A stretch of 39,744 bases of DNA from Bacteroidota bacterium (GTDB lineage Bacteria > Bacteroidota > Bacteroidia > UKL13-3), in assembly GCA_947459415.1 (NCBI GenBank), contig CANHDN010000008.1, forward strand, positions 1 through 39,744, written 5' to 3'. Below the pieces are notes generated by a model that was not told the origin of the DNA, made no database searches, and saw only the letters and a list, made by a program, of their open reading frames with translations. This document shows, in pieces, positions 33,757-39,744 of the stretch. Position 1 is the first letter of the stretch; every line of letters begins with the position of its first letter. The translations under genes and the position numbers were made by a program.

Positions 33757-34497
33757 TTACTTGAAAATAGAATAAGAACCTATGCCCCATTTATGTAGGC
33801 GATAGATAATACTTGTTCTTAAAACGCCTAATCCATAAATACTACTGCGCTTAAAGTTAATGGATGAAGCTTCCGGGAAATATTTGGTTGGACAAGTAAC
33901 TTCAGCAATTTCAAAACCTTTCATGCAAATTTGTGCTGTAATTTCATTATCAAATACAAAATCATCACTGCAAGTTTCAAAAGGAACTTGTTTGAGAACC
34001 TCGGCACTAAATGCCCTATACCCCGTATGATATTCGGATAATTTTTGTCTCATCAATATATTTTGAAACAAGGTGAGCATGCGATTAAAAATATATTTAT
34101 AAACCGGCATACCACCCTTCAATGCTCCCATTCCTAAAATTCTTGACCCAAACACCACCGGATAAACATCATAAGCAATTATACTACTCATAGCCATAAT
34201 TAATTTAGGAGTATATTGATAATCTGGGTGCAACATGATTACAATATCTGCTTGAAGTGCAAGGGCATTTTGGTAGCAAGTTTTTTGATTACCACCATAA
34301 CCTTTGTTCTGTTGATGCTTAATGATATGTTTAATTCCAATTTTCCTTCCTAATTCAGAGGTATCATCTTTACTTGCATCATCAACTAAAATAACGTCAT
34401 CTACAATATCAAAAGGAATTTCATTATATGTTTTTTCTAAGGTTCTAGCAGCATTATAGGCAGGTAATACCACCACAATTTTCTTTCCGTTAAGCAT
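33757..34497 (-). CDS. Family 2 glycosyltransferase
   Basis: 246 residues. GT-A fold: VVVLPAYNAARTLEKTY near 8-24, DDVILVDDASKDDTSE near 33-48, and HQQNKGYGGNQKTCYQNAL near 61-79. The place of the DxD motif is held by HPDYQYTP near 90-97, as in some dolichol-phosphate mannose synthase-like enzymes. LSEYHTGYRAFS near 153-164 is typical of the group. No TM helices of its own at the end, so it is likely a peripheral cytosolic enzyme that transfers a sugar to a lipid carrier or glycan. ATG at 34497, 8 bases after the antiporter stop; same transcript likely. Substrate cannot be read. Confidence 0.85.
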   Translation of the reverse strand: MLNGKKIVVVLPAYNAARTLEKTYNEIPFDIVDDVILVDDASKDDTSELGRKIGIKHIIKHQQNKGYGGNQKTCYQNALALQADIVIMLHPDYQYTPKLIMAMSSIIAYDVYPVVFGSRILGMGALKGGMPVYKYIFNRMLTLFQNILMRQKLSEYHTGYRAFSAEVLKQVPFETCSDDFVFDNEITAQICMKGFEIAEVTCPTKYFPEASSINFKRSSIYGLGVLRTSIIYRLHKWGIGSYSIFK

Positions 34498-34505
34498 AAT
34501 TCAAA

Positions 34506-35837
34506 TTAAATAAAAAATAGTAAAGAAATTACAATTAGAATAGGCAATAATATAGGTAGGCTATATTTAATGATATATTGCCCAAAAGAAGGCATTTTAA
34601 CTCCAGCTTGCTCGGCGATAGACTTTACCATAAAATTGGGTCCGTTTCCGATATAAGTCATTGCCCCAAAAAATACAGATCCAACAGACAAGGCGGATAA
34701 TAAATATACCCGATCTGACCCCATAAATTGTTTTACGTCTGCCATGTTATTTAAACTCAAGCCGCCATCTGAAAGAATGACAGCAAAAACATTTAAATAG
34801 GCAGGAGCATTATCTAATACACTGCTAAATAATCCACTAGACCAGAAAACGAGCGCACTCGTTATTTGAACCTGACCTTTTTGGGCACTAGCAAAAGCTT
34901 CTAATAATTGCAGGGCAGGCATCATGGTTAAAAAAATACCAAAAAACAAAAATGCAACTTCTTTAATTGGCTCAAAATCAAAATTATTACTCTTTAATGC
35001 CTTTTGATTTGACAATTTATAACATAGAAAAGCAGCACTTAACTGAATGAATTCACGCACAAATGAAATTTTTTTCCCATGATATAAAACATGTGGTAGA
35101 CCTTCCAAAATGTTTGGATCGAGGAAAACAGAAGCGACACCAATTAATAACCAGATTACATTTCGTTTACCAGAAATTATCAATGTATTTGAATAATGAG
35201 CACTTACATCTACTTCATCTAATTCCTTATTTTGTTTTTCGAAAAAATAAAAGATTGATAATAATAATGCCATCGCAACAAACCATGGCAAGTAGAGATT
35301 TATTAATGTCCAAAAAAATGGCACTCCTTTTAAAAATCCCATAAACAATGGAGGGTCACCAATTGGTGTGAGCGAACCACCCACATTCGATACCATAAAA
35401 ATAAAGAATATAATATGATATGGTTTAAGTCGGTATCTGTTAATACGCATGAAAGGCCTAATAAATAAAACAGATGCACCTGTGGTTCCAATAATATTTG
35501 TAAACAAGGCCGCAGCTAATAAAAAAAGAATATTAACCAATGCCTTAGATTCCATATCAAAAAACAAATAAATTCCACCACTAGCTATATATAAGACAGT
35601 TAGCAGACTAATAAATGAAATATATTCTGCTATTGCCTCAACGGGTAAAACCAAATTATTGAGTTTGATGATATAAAATAACCCAACTAATAAGCCAAGG
35701 CTAATGCTAATGGTTTTGTAATAATGATGCCAAAACTTAGGAAAAAGTACGGGTCCACTGGCTATTAACAAAAGTAGTGAAACAAATGGTAGCACAACCC
35801 AAGTTGGAGGGTTTTGAATGAATACACTTAAAATCAT
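34506..35837 (-). CDS. NhaD-type Na+/H+ antiporter (ion transporter superfamily)
   Basis: 443 residues, about 11-12 TM helices. The conserved core is visible: NIIGTTGASVLFIRPFMRIN near 114-133, SNVGGSLTPIGDPPLFMGFL near 149-168 and, in the second half, SSVLDNAPAYLNVF near 339-352 and TYIGNGPNFMVKSIAEQAGVKMPSF near 393-417. This is the NhaD/arsenite-permease/citrate transporter superfamily; the GDPP and NxPA sites and GNGPNFM agree with NhaD-type Na+/H+ exchange. Called a sodium:proton antiporter with the caveat that related permeases move other ions. ATG at 35837. Divergent from lepA; a -7 element lies 4 bases before the ATG. Confidence 0.83.
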   Translation of the reverse strand: MILSVFIQNPPTWVVLPFVSLLLLIASGPVLFPKFWHHYYKTISISLGLLVGLFYIIKLNNLVLPVEAIAEYISFISLLTVLYIASGGIYLFFDMESKALVNILFLLAAALFTNIIGTTGASVLFIRPFMRINRYRLKPYHIIFFIFMVSNVGGSLTPIGDPPLFMGFLKGVPFFWTLINLYLPWFVAMALLLSIFYFFEKQNKELDEVDVSAHYSNTLIISGKRNVIWLLIGVASVFLDPNILEGLPHVLYHGKKISFVREFIQLSAAFLCYKLSNQKALKSNNFDFEPIKEVAFLFFGIFLTMMPALQLLEAFASAQKGQVQITSALVFWSSGLFSSVLDNAPAYLNVFAVILSDGGLSLNNMADVKQFMGSDRVYLLSALSVGSVFFGAMTYIGNGPNFMVKSIAEQAGVKMPSFGQYIIKYSLPILLPILIVISLLFFI

Positions 35838-35841
35838 TCGG

Positions 35842-35849
35842 CAAAAATA
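35842..35849 (-). promoter_or_regulatory. -7 element of the antiporter gene
   Basis: TATTTTTG on the minus strand is an exact -7 consensus only 4 bases upstream of the ATG. A -33 TTG is not clear. If used, the message would be leaderless or nearly so. Confidence 0.5.
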
Positions 35850-35862
35850 GGGAAACTAAGAC

Positions 35863-35878
35863 TTTTACCATGGTAAAA
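35863..35878. repeat. 16-bp perfect palindrome in the divergent antiporter/lepA region
   Basis: TTTTACCATGGTAAAA is perfectly symmetrical. It lies 13 bases upstream of the antiporter -7 box (between its -33 and -7 positions) and 30 bases before the lepA -7 box. It is a candidate operator. No T-run suggests termination. Confidence 0.35.
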
Positions 35879-35908
35879 ATTTATAGTTAAAGAAAAGCTA
35901 AAATTATC

Positions 35909-35916
35909 TATTTTCG
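35909..35916 (+). promoter_or_regulatory. Possible -7 element of lepA
   Basis: TATTTTCG, one base off TAnnTTTG, ends 5 bases before the lepA ATG; no clear -33 TTG is seen. Any leader would be very short. Confidence 0.4.
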
Positions 35917-35921
35917 CGGCA

Positions 35922-37709
35922 ATGGACCAAATAAGAAATTTTTGCATCATCGCACACATTGACCATGGTAAAAGCACCTTGGCAGATAGATTGTTAGAAT
36001 ATACCAATACTACTTCTAAAAGAGAAATGCAGGCGCAATTACTAGATGACATGGATTTAGAGCGCGAGCGAGGCATTACTATCAAAAGTCATGCTATTCA
36101 AATGAACTATGAATTAGATGGTAAAAAGTATATTCTTAATTTAATCGACACGCCTGGTCACGTAGATTTTAGTTATGAGGTATCTCGTTCTATTGCGGCT
36201 TGTGATGGTGCGCTGTTAATTGTTGATTCGAGCCAGGGTATCCAGGCACAAACTATTTCAAATTTGTATTTGGCAATTGACCAGGGTTTAGAAATTATTC
36301 CAATTTTAAATAAAATTGATTTACCTCATTCCATGCCCGAAGACGTGAGCGACCAAATTATTGACTTAATCGGTTGTGATTATGAAGATATTTTGAGAGC
36401 TAGTGGAAAAACAGGTGCTGGTGTTCACGATATTTTAAAAGCAATTGTTCACAGAGTTCCTGCACCAAAAGGGAATCCTGATGCCCCTTTAAAAGCATTA
36501 ATTTTTGATTCAGTTTTTAATTCTTTCCGCGGAATTATTGCCTATTTTAGGGTAATTGATGGATCTATAAAAAAAGGCGATAAGGTTAAATTCATGTCTA
36601 ATAATAGTGAATACATTGCTGAAGAGGTTGGTGTATTAAAACTTCAGCAAGAACCTAGGGCCCAAGTTTTTGCAGGTGATGTAGGTTATATCATTTCAGG
36701 GATAAAAGAAGCAAGAGAAGTAAAAGTTGGAGATACCATTACCCATATTGATAGACCAACAGAAGAATCCATCAAAGGATTTGAAGAAGTTAAACCAATG
36801 GTTTTTGCAGGAATCTACCCAGTAGACACAGAAGATTTTGAAGAGTTAAGAGAAAGCATGTACAAATTACAATTAAACGATGCCTCATTAACTTTTGAAC
36901 CAGAATCTTCAGCTGCTTTAGGTTTTGGCTTCAGATGTGGTTTTTTGGGCATGCTTCATATGGAGATTATTCAGGAAAGGTTAGAAAGAGAGTTTAAAAT
37001 GACTGTTATTACAACCGTTCCGAATGTTAGTTACCACTGTTATGATAAAAAAGGCAATATGCATATTGTTAATAATCCTAGCGATTTGCCAGAAGCCAAC
37101 CATATTGAACATGTTGAAGAACCATTTATAAAGGCTCAAATTATTACTACAACAGACTATGTAGGTCCTATCATGGGTTTATGTCTAGGAAAACGAGGCA
37201 TCTTAAAAGAACAAAAATATCTCACTACAGATCGGGTAGAAATGGTTTTTGATATGCCATTGGCAGAAGTAGTTTTCGACTTTTTTGATAAGTTAAAAAC
37301 CATTTCTAGAGGTTATGCTTCCTTTGATTATCACCCAATTGGCTATGTAGAATCTGATTTAGTTAAACTAGATATTCTGTTAAACAAAGACAATGTAGAT
37401 GCCTTGTCAGCGATTATTCATAGGGATAGAGCGTATGATTTTGGAAAGCGAATTTGTGAGAAATTAAAAGACTTAATTCCAAGACACCAATTTGAAATCC
37501 CAGTTCAGGCAAGTATTGGTGCCAAAGTTATTGCCAGAGAAACAATAAAAGCACTCAGAAAAGACGTGACTGCCAAATGTTATGGTGGTGATATTTCTCG
37601 TAAACGCAAATTATTGGAAAAACAGAAAGAAGGTAAAAAGCGAATGAGGCAAGTGGGTTCTGTTGAAATTCCTCAATCAGCATTTATGGCTGTTTTAAAA
37701 TTAGATTAA
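35922..37709 (+). CDS. lepA: Elongation factor 4 (LepA)
   Basis: 595 residues, normal length. A translational GTPase that binds ribosomes, proposed to act in back-translocation or initiation and 30S assembly. Seen: G1 AHIDHGKST at 11-19; G2 within [10 protein letters not shown] near 47-56; G3 DTPGH near 76-80; G4 NKID near 130-133. EF-G-like domains II and III and V follow, then the LepA-specific C-terminal domain ([51 protein letters not shown], which is the family signature in pieces). ATG at 35922. Close to folD (47 bases) and on the same strand. Confidence 0.98.
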   Translation: MDQIRNFCIIAHIDHGKSTLADRLLEYTNTTSKREMQAQLLDDMDLERERGITIKSHAIQMNYELDGKKYILNLIDTPGHVDFSYEVSRSIAACDGALLIVDSSQGIQAQTISNLYLAIDQGLEIIPILNKIDLPHSMPEDVSDQIIDLIGCDYEDILRASGKTGAGVHDILKAIVHRVPAPKGNPDAPLKALIFDSVFNSFRGIIAYFRVIDGSIKKGDKVKFMSNNSEYIAEEVGVLKLQQEPRAQVFAGDVGYIISGIKEAREVKVGDTITHIDRPTEESIKGFEEVKPMVFAGIYPVDTEDFEELRESMYKLQLNDASLTFEPESSAALGFGFRCGFLGMLHMEIIQERLEREFKMTVITTVPNVSYHCYDKKGNMHIVNNPSDLPEANHIEHVEEPFIKAQIITTTDYVGPIMGLCLGKRGILKEQKYLTTDRVEMVFDMPLAEVVFDFFDKLKTISRGYASFDYHPIGYVESDLVKLDILLNKDNVDALSAIIHRDRAYDFGKRICEKLKDLIPRHQFEIPVQASIGAKVIARETIKALRKDVTAKCYGGDISRKRKLLEKQKEGKKRMRQVGSVEIPQSAFMAVLKLD

Positions 37710-37756
37710 TACCCATTCAATTGAACCAGTAAGCACACAATATCAATCTAACAACC

Positions 37757-38620
37757 ATGGAATTACTAAATGGGAACGAAGTATCTAAACTGATTAAGAT
37801 ATCTATTAAAGAACAGGTAGCTACACTCAAGGCGGAAGGGAAAAAAACACCTCATTTAGCTGCCATTTTAGTTGGTTCAGATGGAGCAAGCATGACTTAT
37901 GTGGCTGCCAAAGAAAAAGATTGTAAGGAAGTGGGCTTTGATTCAACCGTTATTCGTTTTGACCAAAGTATCAGCGAGGCAGAACTTATTACAGAAATTG
38001 AAAAAATAAATGAAGATAGAAACATTGATGGCCTCATCGTTCAATTACCATTGCCTAAGCACATCAATGAAAAAAAAATTACTGAGACCATCCATTTTAA
38101 AAAAGATGTAGATGGTTTTCATCCTATGAATGTAGGCATGATGTTTAAAGGACTAAAAACATTTTTACCCGCAACTCCCTATGGAGTTATAAAACTTATT
38201 GAACATTATAACATAGAAACAAGCGGTAAAAACTGTGTGATCATAGGACGTAGCGATATCGTTGGAAAACCAATGAGTGCGCTCATGTTACAAAAAAACT
38301 GTACCGTAACAGTTTGCCACAGCAAAACTCAAAACATTGGAAATTTTACCAAAGAAGCAGATATTATTATTGCAGCACTGGGCATTCCATTATTTTTAAA
38401 AGCAGATATGGTTAAGGAAGGTGCAGTTGTAATCGATGTGGGTATTACCCGAGTAGAAAACCTAAATAGCAAAAGTGGGTATTCATTGAAAGGAGATGTA
38501 GATTTTGAAACAGTTGCACCAAAATGTAGTTATATCACACCTGTGCCTGGAGGCGTTGGCCCAATGACCCGAGTTGGTTTGTTACTAAACACCTTAGAAG
38601 CAGTAAAAATGCAGGGATAG
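37757..38620 (+). CDS. folD: Bifunctional methylenetetrahydrofolate dehydrogenase/cyclohydrolase FolD
   Basis: 287 residues. Interconverts 5,10-methylene-, 5,10-methenyl- and 10-formyl-tetrahydrofolate for purine and formyl-Met synthesis; cytosolic. The catalytic YxxxK pair is Tyr48 and Lys52 (MTYVAAKEK). DGLIVQLPLPKHI is near 94-106, KDVDGFHPMNVG near 115-126, the NAD(P)-binding motif VIIGRSDIVGKPMSALML near 160-177, and the last family motif TPVPGGVGPMTRVGLL near 262-277. All catalytic landmarks are present. ATG at 37757; 47 bases after lepA, likely read through from it, as no promoter is obvious in between. Confidence 0.97.
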   Translation: MELLNGNEVSKLIKISIKEQVATLKAEGKKTPHLAAILVGSDGASMTYVAAKEKDCKEVGFDSTVIRFDQSISEAELITEIEKINEDRNIDGLIVQLPLPKHINEKKITETIHFKKDVDGFHPMNVGMMFKGLKTFLPATPYGVIKLIEHYNIETSGKNCVIIGRSDIVGKPMSALMLQKNCTVTVCHSKTQNIGNFTKEADIIIAALGIPLFLKADMVKEGAVVIDVGITRVENLNSKSGYSLKGDVDFETVAPKCSYITPVPGGVGPMTRVGLLLNTLEAVKMQG

Positions 38621-38749
38621 CTGCTTTCTTTCTTGCTTTTTTTCGTTTCCTCTACCCAAGCATTGTTTGAGAAATAATCAACCAAATATCAACAAGGTTT
38701 TTATTGACTACAAAATTTCTCACTTTTACAAGCAAACAAATATTTTGTT

Positions 38750-39744
38750 ATGGCAAGAATACTAATTATTGATGATGAAAAATCTATCAGAAATACGCTA
38801 AGAGAAATTTTAGAATATGAGAGCTACCAGGTAGATGAGGCAGCAAATGGAGAAGAGGGCTTACAAAAAATAGAAAACGAAGAATATGATGCTGTTTTGT
38901 GCGATATCAAAATGCCCAAAATGGATGGTATGACCGTATTAAGTAAAGCCAAAGAAATAGATGAGGACCTACCGTTTGTAATGATATCTGGTCATGGGAA
39001 TGTGGAAATGGCGGTAGAAGCAACAAAAAAAGGAGCTTTCGACTTTATCGTTAAACCACCTGATTTAAATAAATTACTGATTACACTCCGTAATACCATA
39101 GATAGGAAAGAATTAGTAATTGAAACCAAAGTATTACGAAGAAAAGCCTCCAAAACAAGAGATATCATAGGTGAATCGCCGGCTATCAAAAATATTTTAG
39201 ATACCATAGATAAAGTAGCACCAACAGATGCTCGCATTTTAATTACTGGAGAGAATGGAACTGGAAAAGAATTAGTAGCAAGATGGATTTACGAAAAGAG
39301 TTTACGTGTAAAAAATCCTTTAATTGAAGTAAATTGTGCTGCAATCCCATCAGAACTTATTGAAAGCGAATTATTTGGACATGAAAAAGGAGCCTTTACT
39401 TCTGCCATTAAACAACGAATTGGGAAATTTGAGCAGGCTCATCAAGGCACTATTTTTTTAGATGAGGTAGGCGATATGAGTTTATCTGCTCAGGCTAAGG
39501 TTTTGAGAGCCTTACAAGAAAACAAAATTACCCGCGTTGGTGGAGAGAAAGACATTGAAGTAGATGTTCGTGTGATAGCCGCTACCAATAAAAATCTTTT
39601 AAAAGAAATTGAAAAAGGTAATTTCAGACTAGACTTATATCATAGACTGAGTGTAATATTAATTCATGTTCCAAGCTTAAACGAAAGGCGCGACGATATT
39701 CCATTATTGGCAGAAAAATTCATTAAAGAAGTATGCGAAGATGG
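38750..39744 (+). CDS. Sigma-54-dependent response regulator (NtrC/NtrX type), N-terminal part
   Basis: 331 codons from the ATG at 38750 to the right edge, still open. Receiver domain at 1-120 with the acidic pair Asp8/Asp9, phospho-acceptor Asp52 ([10 protein letters not shown]), Ser81-Gly82 region and Lys104 (VKPP). AAA+ domain from about 140: Walker A GENGTGKE at 167-174, [15 protein letters not shown] ending at 219, Walker B IFLDE with Asp238/Glu239, RVIAATNKN. The sigma-54 contact loop reads GAFTSA, not the canonical GAFTGA. The DNA-binding domain is beyond the edge. Likely partner classes are NtrY/NtrB-type kinases, such as the one at 10012. The 129 bases before it have no clear promoter; a pyrimidine-rich stretch follows folD. 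Confidence 0.93.
   Translation, partial: MARILIIDDEKSIRNTLREILEYESYQVDEAANGEEGLQKIENEEYDAVLCDIKMPKMDGMTVLSKAKEIDEDLPFVMISGHGNVEMAVEATKKGAFDFIVKPPDLNKLLITLRNTIDRKELVIETKVLRRKASKTRDIIGESPAIKNILDTIDKVAPTDARILITGENGTGKELVARWIYEKSLRVKNPLIEVNCAAIPSELIESELFGHEKGAFTSAIKQRIGKFEQAHQGTIFLDEVGDMSLSAQAKVLRALQENKITRVGGEKDIEVDVRVIAATNKNLLKEIEKGNFRLDLYHRLSVILIHVPSLNERRDDIPLLAEKFIKEVCED

Noticed and set aside
33734-33762. Weak inverted repeat AAGTAAA/TTTACTT between the DUF2911 gene and the glycosyltransferase
   Set aside because: Seven A/T-rich pairs with a 15-base loop and stop codons in it; too weak to call a terminator.
1-39744. CRISPR arrays, insertion sequences, prophage, toxin-antitoxin or defence genes
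   Set aside because: Looked for repeats, transposase/integrase motifs and small paired genes on both strands; none seen. The window is mostly core genome.

Overview
The window looks like a chromosomal stretch from a Bacteroidota (Bacteroidetes) bacterium. The DNA is AT-rich. Several genes are essentially restricted to that phylum: the type IX secretion/gliding genes gldK, gldL, gldM and gldN with a PorP/SprF protein, and DUF3098, DUF4271 and DUF2911 proteins. LeuRS has the Bacteroidetes-type long insertion. Most recognisable promoters fit the phylum's consensus (TTG or TTTG, 19-21 bases, TAnnTTTG). I cannot place it below class level; a Chitinophagia/Sphingobacteriia-like organism is a guess. 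No insertion sequence, prophage, CRISPR array, plasmid function or defence island is visible.

Layout. At 1-292 is the start of an exported protein that runs off the left edge (-). At 523-595 is tRNA-Lys with its own promoter and terminator. At 721-3431 is the ftsX-DUF3098-uppP-truB cluster (-), divergent from leuS (+, 3589-6489). At 6524-15228 is a minus-strand run: PTPS/QueD-type enzyme, heptose epimerase hldD, a giant NtrY-like histidine kinase, and a 1163-residue outer-membrane protein whose ATG overlaps the kinase stop. At 15362-17962 are lhgO, a hot-dog thioesterase and a YihY/BrkB protein (-), followed by tRNA-Val (18041-18115). At 18382-24059 is the type IX secretion block PorP-GldK-GldL-GldM-GldN (-). 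At 24171-27604 are an Omp85-like protein, a DUF4271 protein and hemD (-), divergent from hemW (+). At 28778-31313 are an unknown membrane protein, a MacB-type ABC permease and a cysteine-free IscA-like protein (-). At 31384-33739 are an NdpA-type nucleoid-associated protein, an RluF-like pseudouridine synthase and a DUF2911 protein (+). At 33757-35837 are an NhaD-type antiporter and a GT2 glycosyltransferase (-), divergent from lepA and folD (+). At 38750 an NtrC/NtrX-type sigma-54 activator begins and runs off the right edge.

How it fits together. Most genes are core: translation (leuS, truB, lepA, tRNAs, RluF-like), envelope building (uppP, ftsX, hldD, Omp85-like) and cofactors (hemD, hemW, folD, PTPS). 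The type IX machinery is the main specialised system: GldL/GldM form the inner-membrane motor, GldK/GldN the periplasmic ring, and the PorP-like protein an outer-membrane part. The least explained unit is the translationally coupled kinase plus outer-membrane protein at 6524-13728. A sigma-54 activator of the class that partners NtrY kinases sits 25 kb away. Five genes have TTG as the best start, and several promoters lie very close to start codons.
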